From positions 1 through 11,166 of the forward strand of contig JAIRKN010000083.1 in the NCBI GenBank assembly GCA_031260095.1: a stretch of DNA of 11,166 nucleotides, in the 5' to 3' direction. Of the stretch, positions 1 to 7,707 are shown in pieces. The position numbers and the translations under genes are program-made. Below the pieces are notes generated by a model. It worked only from the letters and a program-made list of their open reading frames with translations. It did not search any database and was not told the DNA's origin. This DNA is from Tannerella sp. (lineage in GTDB: Bacteria > Bacteroidota > Bacteroidia > Bacteroidales > Tannerellaceae). Every line of letters begins with the position of its first letter. Position 1 is the stretch's first letter.

Positions 1-23
1 GTTTTTTTTAACATCAGGAAACG

Positions 24-53
24 TTGTCAATTGTCAATTAATATTTATCTTTG
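24..53 (+). promoter_or_regulatory. Bacteroidota-type promoter of the phoH operon
   Basis: TTG at 24-26, a 19-base spacer, then TATCTTTG at 46-53, which matches the Bacteroidota primary sigma factor consensus (TTG/TTTG, about 19-21 bases, TAnnTTTG). Transcription should start a few bases after 53, leaving only a handful of untranslated bases before the ATG at 62. The direct repeat TTGTCAA at 24-30 and 31-37 covers the -33 part. Confidence 0.7.
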
Positions 54-61
54 TGCCTCGT

Positions 62-1009
62 ATGATAGAAAGGATATATATACTTGAAAGTGTAGACCCG
101 CTCACGTTTTATGGCGTCAATAACACCCATCTGCAACTGATCAAAAACCTTTTTCCGGAGTTGCGGATCGTAGCGCGCGGCAATGTGATGAAAGTCATCG
201 GGGCTGAAGAAGAGTCTGAGGATTTCCTGAAAAAGATACGGGATATCGAAAAATATTGCGAATCCTATAATTCTCTCTCCGAGGAGATCATTACCGGCAT
301 TGTCAGAGGCGAAAAGATCGCGTTTGAGAAACAGGCTAACCTGATCATTTACGGGATGAACGGCAAGGCGATCACCGCCCGTTCGGAAAACCAGCAAAAG
401 TTAGTGGATAGTTTTGATAAAAACGACATGATCTTTGCCGTAGGGCCGGCCGGTACCGGTAAAACGTTTGTAGCGATTGCATTGGCCGTAAAGGCACTGA
501 AAAATAAACAGGCCCGCCGCCTGATCTTAAGCCGGCCGGCCGTGGAAGCGGGAGAGAAGCTTGGATTCCTGCCCGGAGAGATGAAAGATAAGTTGGATCC
601 GTACCTCCAGCCCTTATATGACGCTCTGCAGGAGATGATCCCGGCTGTTAAACTGAAAGAATATATGGAAAACAACACGATCCAGATCGCGCCGCTGGCC
701 TTTATGCGCGGACGTACGCTCAACGACGCCATTATTATCTTGGATGAAGCGCAGAACACGACGACGCACCAGATCAAAATGTTTCTTACACGCCTCGGAA
801 CAAATGCAAAAATGATCGTAACGGGTGACGTGACGCAGATCGACCTGCCTCCGACCACAAAATCCGGACTTGTACAAGCCATGGAGATTCTGAATCATGT
901 ACCGGGAATCGGCCGGATCCAATTTGAGAAAAAAGATATCGTACGCCACAAACTGGTACAGCGGATTGTGGAAGCGTATGAACGTGCGAAACGCACAACG
1001 GACACTTGA
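62..1009 (+). CDS. phoH: PhoH-like P-loop ATPase
   Basis: 315-residue PhoH family protein, a cytoplasmic P-loop NTPase related to the helicase-like half of RNA metabolism proteins. Its exact cellular role is unsettled; links to phosphate starvation and RNA processing come from other species. The N-terminal ~100 residues match the usual PhoH accessory region ([10 protein letters not shown] near the start). The ATPase domain follows: Walker A GPAGTGKT at residues 128-135, Walker B IILDEAQN at 225-232, and the family motif [10 protein letters not shown] at 254-263. I chose ATG 62 over an in-frame GTG at 53, because that GTG lies inside the promoter -7 box and because family members begin at MIE. 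It is the first gene of a four-gene co-directional run and lies 22 bases before purC. Length is normal for the family. Confidence 0.95.
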   Translation: MIERIYILESVDPLTFYGVNNTHLQLIKNLFPELRIVARGNVMKVIGAEEESEDFLKKIRDIEKYCESYNSLSEEIITGIVRGEKIAFEKQANLIIYGMNGKAITARSENQQKLVDSFDKNDMIFAVGPAGTGKTFVAIALAVKALKNKQARRLILSRPAVEAGEKLGFLPGEMKDKLDPYLQPLYDALQEMIPAVKLKEYMENNTIQIAPLAFMRGRTLNDAIIILDEAQNTTTHQIKMFLTRLGTNAKMIVTGDVTQIDLPPTTKSGLVQAMEILNHVPGIGRIQFEKKDIVRHKLVQRIVEAYERAKRTTDT

Positions 1010-1031
1010 TAATTATATAAATAAACATAGT

Positions 1032-1982
1032 ATGAAAGCTTTAACAAAAACAGATTTCCGGTTTCCGGAACAGAAAAGTGTATACCGCGGAAAGGTCCGT
1101 GACGTGTACAATATCAATGATGACCTGCTGGTGATGATAGCAACAGACCGTATATCAGCATTTGATGTGGTATTACCGGAAGGGATCCCTTACAAAGGAC
1201 AGATGCTCAACAGGATCGCGGCGAAGTTTTTGGACGCAACCCGGGATATATGCCCGAACTGGAAGCTGGCAACCCCCGATCCGATGGTTACGATAGGCGT
1301 GCGTTGCGAAGGATTTCCGGTGGAAATGATTGTGCGCGGTTACTTGTGTGGAAGCGCATGGCGTACATACAAGAAAGGCGTGCGTGAAATTTGCGGCGTT
1401 AAAATACCGGACGGAATGTGTGAAAACGAAAAGTTTCCCGAACCGGTCGTAACACCTACGACTAAAGCCGAACAGGGAGCGCACGACCAGGATATTTCCA
1501 AAGAGGAGATCATCGCCCAAGGACTTGTTTCCCCCGAAGATTATGCCCTCCTTGAAAAATATACATTGGAACTGTTCAAACGCGGAACAGAGATGGCCGC
1601 AGAACGCGGACTGATCCTGGTCGATACGAAGTATGAATTTGGAAAGCACGATGGAATCGTCTATCTGATGGATGAAATCCATACGCCCGACTCATCCCGT
1701 TACTTTTATTCGGAAGGATACAAAGAGCGTTTCGATAAAGGCGAACCTCAGAAACAATTATCCAAAGAGTTTGTGCGTGAATGGCTGATGGAAAACGGCT
1801 TCCGGGGAGAAGCAGGACAGCGCGTTCCTGAGATGACGCCCGCTATTGTGGAAAGTATCACGAACCGGTATATCGAACTGTTCGAACATATAACCGGTGA
1901 AACTTTTGTCAAAAGCGAGAACGAAGACATCGTCTCCCGCATTGAAAAAAACGTAACGCAAGCGCTTCGCACAAAACTTTGA
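1032..1982 (+). CDS. purC: Phosphoribosylaminoimidazole-succinocarboxamide synthase
   Basis: SAICAR synthase, which joins CAIR with L-aspartate using ATP in de novo purine synthesis (cytoplasmic). The 316-residue length fits the longer Bacteroidota form. Visible family motifs are YRGKVRDVY at residues 18-26 (ATP-binding loop), TDRISAFD at 38-45, [14 protein letters not shown] at 97-110, [12 protein letters not shown] at 141-152, and VDTKYEFG at 197-204 with the following [10 protein letters not shown] (214-223). The reading frame stays open upstream to 897, but that stretch overlaps phoH. ATG 1032 starts MKALTKTDF, agrees with family N-termini and leaves a 22-base gap. UbiE follows after 13 bases, so co-transcription with phoH is likely. 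I see no defect. Confidence 0.97.
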   Translation: MKALTKTDFRFPEQKSVYRGKVRDVYNINDDLLVMIATDRISAFDVVLPEGIPYKGQMLNRIAAKFLDATRDICPNWKLATPDPMVTIGVRCEGFPVEMIVRGYLCGSAWRTYKKGVREICGVKIPDGMCENEKFPEPVVTPTTKAEQGAHDQDISKEEIIAQGLVSPEDYALLEKYTLELFKRGTEMAAERGLILVDTKYEFGKHDGIVYLMDEIHTPDSSRYFYSEGYKERFDKGEPQKQLSKEFVREWLMENGFRGEAGQRVPEMTPAIVESITNRYIELFEHITGETFVKSENEDIVSRIEKNVTQALRTKL

Positions 1983-1995
1983 AAATATCGTTTAA

Positions 1996-2742
1996 ATGTC
2001 TTTCGGCGTAGAAATGGTTTTGCCTTACGGTGGTGATGAGAAGAAAGGGGCGCAGGTCAGGCTGATGTTTGATACGATAGCGCGCCGGTATGACCGGTTA
2101 AATCATCTCATGTCAATCGGTTTCGACAAAAGTTGGCGGCGACGCGGTGTCGATTCCCTCAAATCTCATGCGCCTATGGAGATCCTGGATATAGCATCCG
2201 GTACGGGAGATCTGGCGCTCCTGATGCAAAAAAGGTTGCATCCGCGTAAAGTGACCGGGGCAGACCTGTCGGAAGAGATGATGAATATAGGCCGGCATAA
2301 AGTGGGTAGGGAAGGGGTATCCGGTATGGTGGTATTTGAACATCAAGACTGCATGTCGCTTACCTATCCGGACAATTCATTCGATGCGGTAACGGTGGCG
2401 TTCGGCATCCGTAACTTTGAACAGTTGGATAAAGGGCTTGCCGAGATGTATCGTGTATTGCGTCCGGGGGGACATATCATGATTCTCGAACTGACCGTCC
2501 CCAGATGGTTTCCCATGAATGTTTTGTACAGGATATACACATCGACGGCGATTCCTTTGCTTAGCAGTGTAATGGGCATTGATAAAAAAGTATATCACTA
2601 CCTGCCGGAATCCATCAGAATGATGCCACAAGGCAAAGAAATGACGGAATTGCTGTCGCGGCAAGGCTTTAAAGACGCGTCATTCCGTACTTTTACAGGA
2701 GGCGTCTGCACGATGTACAGTGCACATCGCGCAAATGGATAA
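1996..2742 (+). CDS. ubiE: Demethylmenaquinone methyltransferase (UbiE/MenG)
   Basis: Class I SAM-dependent methyltransferase of the UbiE/MenG family, 248 residues. In Bacteroidales, which use menaquinone and lack ubiquinone, the expected reaction is C-methylation of demethylmenaquinone to menaquinone, so menG is an equally apt symbol. The family signature YDRLNHLMSIGFDKSWRR is at residues 32-49. SAM-binding motif I, LDIASGTGD, is at 64-72, the acidic residue after the second strand is in GADLSEEM (88-95), and AFGIRNF (135-141) and RVLRPGGH (153-160) are typical later motifs. The first ATG is used; M7 (ATG 2014) would give MVLPYGG, also close to family N-termini, so the start is uncertain by six codons. 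It lies 13 bases after purC and 46 before aroE. Confidence 0.93.
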   Translation: MSFGVEMVLPYGGDEKKGAQVRLMFDTIARRYDRLNHLMSIGFDKSWRRRGVDSLKSHAPMEILDIASGTGDLALLMQKRLHPRKVTGADLSEEMMNIGRHKVGREGVSGMVVFEHQDCMSLTYPDNSFDAVTVAFGIRNFEQLDKGLAEMYRVLRPGGHIMILELTVPRWFPMNVLYRIYTSTAIPLLSSVMGIDKKVYHYLPESIRMMPQGKEMTELLSRQGFKDASFRTFTGGVCTMYSAHRANG

Positions 2743-2788
2743 TTTAAACCGATCTCGTGAGGAGACTCGTTAATAATATAAAGTTGAT

Positions 2789-3538
2789 ATGAAAAAAAAA
2801 TACGGATTAATAGGATATCCTCTGGGACATTCTTTTTCGAAAGACTTTTTCAACCAGAAGTTTTCGTCTGAAAATATTGACGCCGAATATGTTAATTTTG
2901 AAATTGAAAATATCAATGATCTGAAACATATTTTGCGTGAAAATACGGATTTGTATGGGCTTAATGTAACGTTGCCCCACAAAATGAATGTGATCCCGCT
3001 ATTGGACAGCATCACAGATAACGCGCGTAACATCGGTGCAGTCAATGTGATCAAGTTTAAGAGGAGAGGATTATTCGGCAAACTTCACCTGGAAGGCCAT
3101 AATTCCGATATCACCGGTTTCAAGAAATCAATCGAACCTCTATTGAACGAAACGCATCGCAAAGCGCTGATCCTTGGTACGGGAGGCGCTTCCAAAGCGA
3201 TCTACCACGGACTTCAGCAACTTGGCATTGATTCCACGTTCGTTTCACGCACGCAACAGGATTTCTGTATTACATACGACGAGATTACCCAAAACACAAT
3301 GGAAAACTATACGGTTATTGTGAATACCACCCCTTTGGGTATGTATCCCAAAACAGACGCCTGTCCGGATATTCCCTACGAATATGTGACGCCCAACCAT
3401 ATACTCTACGACTTGCTGTACAACCCGGATGAAACCCTGTTCATGAAAAAAGGAAAGGAAAAAGGCGCAGTCGTCAAAAACGGCCTTGAAATGCTTCTGC
3501 TGCAAGCTTTCATCTCCTGGGAAATATGGAACGCCTGA
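2789..3538 (+). CDS. aroE: Shikimate dehydrogenase
   Basis: NADP-dependent reduction of 3-dehydroshikimate to shikimate in aromatic amino acid synthesis. The 249-residue length matches the short Bacteroidota form. The substrate-binding half has GYPLGHS (residues 9-15), NVTLPHK with catalytic Lys65, GAVN (83-86) and GHNSDITG with catalytic Asp107. The cofactor half has the glycine-rich LGTGGASKA (129-137), NTTPLGMYP (179-187), YDLLYNPDET (207-216) and the C-terminal NGLEMLLLQA. The usual NRT cofactor-phosphate motif appears as SRT (153-155), so Arg and Thr are kept. This is the last gene of the plus-strand run; it converges on the DUF4293 gene with a 20-base gap that shows no obvious terminator hairpin. 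Confidence 0.95.
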   Translation: MKKKYGLIGYPLGHSFSKDFFNQKFSSENIDAEYVNFEIENINDLKHILRENTDLYGLNVTLPHKMNVIPLLDSITDNARNIGAVNVIKFKRRGLFGKLHLEGHNSDITGFKKSIEPLLNETHRKALILGTGGASKAIYHGLQQLGIDSTFVSRTQQDFCITYDEITQNTMENYTVIVNTTPLGMYPKTDACPDIPYEYVTPNHILYDLLYNPDETLFMKKGKEKGAVVKNGLEMLLLQAFISWEIWNA

Positions 3539-3558
3539 AATTATTGACGATTGATTTT

Positions 3559-4026
3559 CTACCTGAGTCTTTCTAAGGAGCGCACCAAAGCTTCGTCGGC
3601 TCCGATGTTACGGATCGCCAGATAATTCAGGATAAAGCCGATAATCGGAAAAGCGGCCCAGAAACGGATATTCAATTTCATACCGGGTAATTCCGGCGAT
3701 TGACTGAACTGCCAGACATAAAAACCGGCAAGGAGGTAAAAACCGATCATCAGCAGAGCGTTAAATACACACATCCGCATCTGGAGAATACGTTTTTTAT
3801 ACAGAAATATGATAACAAACGACAGCAGGACGATAATAGCGGCGATAGCCATCAAAGACCAGGTAGGGTAGAGGAGCTCCGGTGGTTTCGTCGCCGTATT
3901 CAGGCCGGACACGTCAAATGAATAGAACTGTCCTCCCGACTGCAATATCGCCATCGGAAGAAACATCAGGGTAATAAATAAACCCGCCACAATTAACAGG
4001 TAAACTGTCTGTACGCGTTGTATCAT
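3559..4026 (-). CDS. DUF4293 family membrane protein
   Basis: 155-residue protein with four predicted membrane segments, at about residues 8-29, 55-76, 84-106 and 120-138. The N-terminus MIQRVQTVYLL and the C-terminal tail ending in DEALVRSLERLR are hallmarks of DUF4293, an uncharacterised family known to me only from Bacteroidota. The polar stretch between the first two segments is short. It should sit in the inner membrane; no function is known and I propose none. It is the third gene of the run bamD, omega-like subunit, DUF4293, starting 28 bases after the omega-like gene, so it is probably co-expressed with them. Confidence 0.88.
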   Translation of the reverse strand: MIQRVQTVYLLIVAGLFITLMFLPMAILQSGGQFYSFDVSGLNTATKPPELLYPTWSLMAIAAIIVLLSFVIIFLYKKRILQMRMCVFNALLMIGFYLLAGFYVWQFSQSPELPGMKLNIRFWAAFPIIGFILNYLAIRNIGADEALVRSLERLR

Positions 4027-4054
4027 ATTATTTTACGGTTTTATGGAATGTTTT

Positions 4055-4387
4055 TTATTCCGAAAGATTTTTTTTTACGGGATTTTTCCAGTAAATATCG
4101 CCGTCTTCGTACTCTTTGGTCGCAATCAATGTCGGTTTCGGCAATTTCTCGTAGTAACGGGATATTTCTATCTGTTCACGGTTCTCGAATACTTCTTCCA
4201 GATTGTCACTGTATGAAGCAAATTCCTGCAATTTTTTATCCAGATCATGCTTCATTTCCGCAGAGATCTGGTTAGAACGTTTGCCGATAATCGCTACCGT
4301 TTCATAAATATTTCCCGTTTCTTCCCACATCTTACTCATATCACGCGATATTGCATTGGACGGCGCTTTTGATTTCCGATAATCCAT
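4055..4387 (-). CDS. rpoZ: RNA polymerase omega-like subunit (RpoZ/Rpb6 family, Bacteroidota type)
   Basis: 110-residue protein of the form annotated in Bacteroidota as DNA-directed RNA polymerase subunit omega. The core NIYETVAIIGKRSNQI (residues 26-41) corresponds to the omega/Rpb6 helix motif (N-x-Y-E with a later K-R). The rest, including NLEEVFENREQIEISRYYE (62-80) and KLPKPTLIAT (81-90), is strongly characteristic of the Bacteroidota version. The subunit would sit on the beta-prime subunit and aid polymerase assembly. It lies 16 bases after bamD and 28 before DUF4293, so its expression is tied to an outer-membrane assembly gene. The family call is firm; the role as true omega rests on homology only. 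Confidence 0.87.
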   Translation of the reverse strand: MDYRKSKAPSNAISRDMSKMWEETGNIYETVAIIGKRSNQISAEMKHDLDKKLQEFASYSDNLEEVFENREQIEISRYYEKLPKPTLIATKEYEDGDIYWKNPVKKNLSE

Positions 4388-4403
4388 ATTTAAATCTATA
4401 TTA

Positions 4404-5213
4404 TTAATAATTCTTTTCTATTTTATTACTTGCATAGTCAAAAAATCTTTTGGCCTGCTTTACATACTTTCCTTGCGGATATTCATTCATGTAATTATAA
4501 TATTCATCCACCACTTCACGGTAACGTCCCTGCAGACGCTCGTCAATACTTACGATGGCAAGTTCATATTTCGATGCTACCATCAGGTAAATCAATTCTT
4601 CGCGGTATTTGGTGTCGGGATAACTCCTTAATGCGTTATCGGCCGTAATCACACAAGCGCCGTAGTTATTCCCCATATAGGTCCCAAGGTTATAGTACAG
4701 TTTAGCCGCAAGATATTCCTTGTATGCTAATTTTTCCTGCAATTCGAATAATATATCCTGCGCCTCTTTAGCTCGTTCACTCTGGGGATAATATTCCATA
4801 TAAAGCAGGAATTGCTGTATGGACTCGTGAGTCTGCGACTGATCCAGACGTGGATCCGGTGAATCTAAGTATAACCCGTAAGCTCCGTAAAAACGAGCCA
4901 GTTCGGCGAACTCACCTTTCGGATAGGTCGTATAATAGGTCTTGAAGTATTCGGAGGCTGTCACATAGTCTTTTTGTCCATAATAACTCTGAGCCAGCAA
5001 ATATAACGATTCTTCCGCTTCCGTACGGCCACGGAAATACTGCACGACCTCTTCCAGTAACGTCGCGGATTTTGTATATTTCTTCTGGTTAAAATACTTC
5101 TTTGCATACGAGTATTTCAGATCCGCGTCCTGACTTTTCAATAACTTGTTATATTCTCCGCAGGAAGATAATAACAACATCATCACAGATGTTAATACGA
5201 TAATTTTTTTCAC
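4404..5213 (-). CDS. bamD: Outer membrane assembly lipoprotein BamD
   Basis: BamD is the essential TPR lipoprotein of the BAM complex, which folds proteins into the outer membrane from its periplasmic face. From the GTG at 5213 it has 269 residues: KKIIVL, a hydrophobic stretch, then lipobox LLSSC with lipidated Cys18. TPR-like helices follow, with repeats near residues 32-60, 67-98 and 104-150, and the family motif DPRLDQSQT at about 120-128. The frame stays open to a TTG at 5237, but that TTG lies inside a TAnnTTTG box, so I prefer the GTG, which also gives a standard signal peptide; a TTG at 5219 is a further alternative. It is the first gene of the run with the omega-like subunit and DUF4293. 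Confidence 0.92.
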   Translation of the reverse strand: MKKIIVLTSVMMLLLSSCGEYNKLLKSQDADLKYSYAKKYFNQKKYTKSATLLEEVVQYFRGRTEAEESLYLLAQSYYGQKDYVTASEYFKTYYTTYPKGEFAELARFYGAYGLYLDSPDPRLDQSQTHESIQQFLLYMEYYPQSERAKEAQDILFELQEKLAYKEYLAAKLYYNLGTYMGNNYGACVITADNALRSYPDTKYREELIYLMVASKYELAIVSIDERLQGRYREVVDEYYNYMNEYPQGKYVKQAKRFFDYASNKIEKNY

Positions 5214-5234
5214 GTTCAACCTGTTTTTTGCCTG

Positions 5235-5242
5235 CAAAGTTA
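5235..5242 (-). promoter_or_regulatory. Probable -7 box of the bamD operon
   Basis: On the minus strand this reads TAACTTTG, a full match to TAnnTTTG, 22 bases before the preferred GTG start of bamD. I see no TTG at the usual 19-21 base spacing upstream, so only the -7 half is supported. Confidence 0.45.
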
Positions 5243-5282
5243 ATATTTCAATCCGAACTTTCTATATACAAAACGTTAATAA

Positions 5283-5708
5283 TTATAACTTATATAAGTC
5301 GCTCGCCGCTAAAAGCTCTAATTTATTGGCATTTAAAACCTCTACACACTCTTTCAGATTATCCGGTCGAATGATGACATGAGCTGATTCTCCTTCGGAA
5401 AACGCGTACATATATTCAATAAATATGTCTGCGTTTGTAATTATATCCATCGCACGCCCCAGCGCTCCGGGTTTGTTCGGACAATGCAGGCATATCACAT
5501 CGGCTTCGGTAACCGCATATTTGTTATTACGCAGTACATCAATCGCTTTATCCGTATCGGAAACGATCAGCCTCAATATACCGAAATCCGAATTTTCGGA
5601 AACAGTGAATGCCGTCATATTGATATTTTCCGAACCTAACAACTTGGCCACTTCTGTGAAGCGACCCCTCTTATTCTCCAGAAATATGGATAATTGTTTT
5701 GTTAACAT
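5283..5708 (-). CDS. Tandem ACT-domain protein linked to phenylacetate-CoA ligase
   Basis: 141 residues made of two ACT domains and nothing else: the first at about residues 3-68 (SIFLENKRGRFTEVAKLL, then NINMTAF), the second at about 70-138 (HCPNKPGALGRAMDIITNADIFIEYMYAF). ACT domains bind amino acids or similar small molecules, usually at dimer interfaces; with no catalytic or DNA-binding domain here, the protein is probably a sensor or regulator acting by protein contact. It follows the phenylacetate-CoA ligase gene by 83 bases on the same strand, an arrangement common in Bacteroidota and other anaerobes. I infer that it senses an aromatic amino acid or arylacetate and modulates the ligase; the ligand cannot be read from sequence. 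No clear promoter of its own is visible in the gap. Confidence 0.87.
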   Translation of the reverse strand: MLTKQLSIFLENKRGRFTEVAKLLGSENINMTAFTVSENSDFGILRLIVSDTDKAIDVLRNNKYAVTEADVICLHCPNKPGALGRAMDIITNADIFIEYMYAFSEGESAHVIIRPDNLKECVEVLNANKLELLAASDLYKL

Positions 5709-5791
5709 GATTTTTAAGTTAGTGATTAATTGTCTATTTTTTCAATTTCGTTAAAAACACTTTCGTCTGTCAATTTGCGCAAGGCTCATTG

Positions 5792-7093
5792 TTACAGAAA
5801 CTTACGTTTGTCAATTACATGTTTTGCCTTTCCCTGACTGCGTTCGATGCTACGGGGTTCAACAATTTTTATATCCGGATGCAGACCGATTACACTTTGT
5901 AGATGAGATGCTATTTTCTTTTTCAGTGTGAGCATCTTGTTCATTTCGTCCGAATAAAATTCCTGACGCAGTTCTACCTGAACCTGAAATGTATCCGTGT
6001 GATCAACACGGTCCACAATAATCATGTAATACGGCTCAAACTCCGGCAGTTCGAGGATAACGGATTCGACCTGTGACGGGAACACATTGACTCCGCGTAT
6101 AATCAGCATATCGTCACTTCGTCCGAGTATCCGGTTCATACGAACTGCCGTACGCCCGCAGGAACATTTTTCATAATGAAGTGACGTCAGGTCACGCGTA
6201 CGATATCGGATCATCGGCATGCCATCCTTAGTAAGTGTTGTAAAAACCAATTCGCCCTGTTGTCCTGGCTCTACCGGTTGCAACGTGTGAGGATCTACGA
6301 TCTCAGGAAAGAAATGATCCTCCCACAGATGAGTACCGTCCTGACATTCACATTCGCCTCCCACACCAGGGCCGCAAATCTCTGTCAGGCCATAGATATC
6401 ATACGCTTTGATGCGTAACTTTTCCTCCAGTTCTTTCCGCATATTATCCGTCCAGGGTTCGGCACCGAAAATCCCAACGCGAAGTTTAAATTCTTCGATC
6501 GGTATGCCCGATTCAGCTATTGTTTCCGCCAGATATAGCGCGTATGAAGGTGTGCACGCAAGGGCATGCGCTCCAAAATCATGCATCAGTTGTATTTGTT
6601 TCTGGGTATTACCGCTACTCATCGGAATTACCGTACCTCCTATAGTTTCAGTGCCCGAATGAGCGCCCAATCCACCGGTAAATAATCCATACCCATACGA
6701 AACCTGTACGATATCATTCTTTGTCAGATTATAAGCGGTAAGGCATCGCGCCACTACTTCGCTCCATACGGAAAGGTCACCGCGCGTATAGCCTACGACA
6801 ATCGGCTTTCCGGTCGTTCCGGAAGAAGCGTGAAGCCGGACAATCTCCGACATGGGAACAGCCAGCAGCCCGAACGGATAATTATCCCTCAGATCCTGCT
6901 TGACCGTAAAAGGAAGTTTTGCGATATCGTCAATCGACTGTATATCCTCAGGCGTCAGGTCCGACTCCTGCATTTTCTTGCGATAAAAAGGCGTATTATG
7001 ATAAACACGCTCAATCACTCTCTTTAATCGTATAGTCTGTAATTTACGCATCTCATCGCGCGACATACATTCCATCGTTTCATTCCAAATCAT
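5792..7093 (-). CDS. paaK: Phenylacetate-CoA ligase
   Basis: 433-residue adenylate-forming enzyme of the PaaK type; it activates phenylacetate (or a related arylacetate such as indoleacetate) through an acyl-AMP to the CoA thioester. Motifs in order: ATP-binding loop SSGTTGKP (residues 90-97), YDIYGLTE (231-238), TRD with ribose-binding Asp301, hinge RGVNVFP (333-339) and the C-terminal GKAKHVID (421-428) bearing the catalytic lysine. Cysteines C248, C250, C310 and C312 with nearby histidines look like a structural metal site, as reported for some relatives. In anaerobes this branch is linked with indolepyruvate ferredoxin oxidoreductase for making or breaking down aromatic amino acids, not with the aerobic ring-opening pathway; no other paa gene and no iorAB are in this window. 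The tandem ACT gene follows. Substrate is inferred from family. Confidence 0.92.
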   Translation of the reverse strand: MIWNETMECMSRDEMRKLQTIRLKRVIERVYHNTPFYRKKMQESDLTPEDIQSIDDIAKLPFTVKQDLRDNYPFGLLAVPMSEIVRLHASSGTTGKPIVVGYTRGDLSVWSEVVARCLTAYNLTKNDIVQVSYGYGLFTGGLGAHSGTETIGGTVIPMSSGNTQKQIQLMHDFGAHALACTPSYALYLAETIAESGIPIEEFKLRVGIFGAEPWTDNMRKELEEKLRIKAYDIYGLTEICGPGVGGECECQDGTHLWEDHFFPEIVDPHTLQPVEPGQQGELVFTTLTKDGMPMIRYRTRDLTSLHYEKCSCGRTAVRMNRILGRSDDMLIIRGVNVFPSQVESVILELPEFEPYYMIIVDRVDHTDTFQVQVELRQEFYSDEMNKMLTLKKKIASHLQSVIGLHPDIKIVEPRSIERSQGKAKHVIDKRKFL

Positions 7094-7129
7094 AATATTT
7101 TCCGGTTATTTAAATGTAACAATTATGCG

Positions 7130-7137
7130 CAAAGATA
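7130..7137 (-). promoter_or_regulatory. Probable -7 box of paaK
   Basis: On the minus strand this reads TATCTTTG, followed by GCGC, which is a full TAnnTTTG match 37 bases before the paaK ATG. No TTG is found at the expected distance upstream, so the -33 half is weak. The box sits just after the stop codon of the upstream gene, which suggests paaK has its own promoter. Confidence 0.5.
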
Positions 7138-7147
7138 ATGCAATTTT

Positions 7148-7600
7148 TTATTTTATCTCCGAATAAGTAGGAATATCTTTGCAAAAAATGCATTTCATAT
7201 TTATATAATCCATGTGACAACAATAATGTTCAAGTCCGTTACTCACAATGAGGTAGGGGACCTTAAGCGCTGAATTATAACGCGATATCTGATTGAAAAC
7301 TTCTCCGGTAATCGTAATTTCCGGCGCTTTATATTCCGCAATTAACAAAGGTTGCATATAGTCGTCGTAGATGACGGTGTCGCATCGCTTGGAAACGCCG
7401 TTCACATGGATTGATACTTCGTTTGCGATACGTTCTTTCGGATAAGATTTATCAGCAACAAGGTAATTCACAAAATGTTGCCGCACCCATTCTTCCGGCG
7501 TAAAAGCAACATCCTTACGGCGCAACGGGTCATAAATATATTTACGCCCATCTTTTTCCGATATTTTCACAGAACATGAAGGTAAATTCAGCAATCGCAT
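7148..7600 (-). CDS. Stand-alone HsdR N-terminal-like (PD-(D/E)XK) protein
   Basis: 150-residue protein that resembles only the N-terminal nuclease-fold domain of type I restriction HsdR subunits (HSDR_N_2 type). Catalytic-type residues appear in order: Glu61 (NEVSI), Asp74 in RCDTVIYDD, Glu89-x-Lys91 in AEYKAP, and Gln104/Tyr108 in QISRY, fitting the QxxxY motif seen in HsdR/RecB-like nucleases. There is no helicase domain, and no hsdM or hsdS nearby, so it is not a working restriction subunit. The same stand-alone protein is common in Bacteroidota chromosomes near holA, which argues for a housekeeping role in DNA or RNA metabolism that is not known. It starts 119 bases from the divergent AMP nucleosidase gene and probably shares a bidirectional promoter with it. 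Confidence 0.85.
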   Translation of the reverse strand: MRLLNLPSCSVKISEKDGRKYIYDPLRRKDVAFTPEEWVRQHFVNYLVADKSYPKERIANEVSIHVNGVSKRCDTVIYDDYMQPLLIAEYKAPEITITGEVFNQISRYNSALKVPYLIVSNGLEHYCCHMDYINMKCIFCKDIPTYSEIK

Positions 7601-7654
7601 TTTATCAAAATAAACTGTTTAATTGTTAATAGTCGCACCTCGGATGTAAATTAT

Positions 7655-7685
7655 TTTGTACTTCTCCCGGCTTGCACTATATTTG
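7655..7685 (+). promoter_or_regulatory. Promoter of the AMP nucleosidase-holA operon
   Basis: TTTG at 7655-7658, a 19-base spacer and TATATTTG at 7678-7685 match the Bacteroidota promoter consensus at both boxes. The expected start is around 7689-7693, about 30 bases before the ATG at 7720. The -7 box is the left arm of a palindrome. Confidence 0.75.
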
Positions 7686-7707
7686 TCTGACTTTTTCGGA
7701 CAAATAT
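7679..7707. repeat. 12-bp palindrome in the divergent promoter region
   Basis: Left arm ATATTTGTCTGA (7679-7690), loop CTTTT (7691-7695), right arm TCGGACAAATAT (7696-7707). All 12 positions pair if T7688-G7698 is taken as a wobble; the outer nine are Watson-Crick. Each arm holds most of a -7 box, one per strand. Because the plus-strand RNA should start inside the palindrome, a DNA-level role (operator or symmetric promoter) is more likely than an RNA hairpin. Confidence 0.7.

Noticed and set aside
53..61. GTG start for phoH
   Set aside because: It lies on the last base of the -7 box, and family members begin at the MIE encoded from 62.
349..882. Long minus-strand frames inside phoH and other genes
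   Set aside because: They are antisense shadows of strongly conserved genes, with no family resemblance.
897..1031. N-terminal extension of purC to an ATG at 897
   Set aside because: It overlaps the phoH coding region in another frame and does not resemble PurC; ATG 1032 fits the family start.
2743..2788. Separate promoter or hairpin before aroE
   Set aside because: No TAnnTTTG box is present, and TCTC/GAGA gives only a 4-bp stem; co-transcription with the upstream genes is simpler.
3539..3558. Bidirectional terminator between aroE and the DUF4293 gene
   Set aside because: The gap is 20 bases and shows no stable inverted repeat with a T-run.
7148..7600. Evidence of a type I restriction-modification system
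   Set aside because: Only a single N-terminal-like domain is present, with no helicase, methylase or specificity gene in the window, and the gene sits among core genes.
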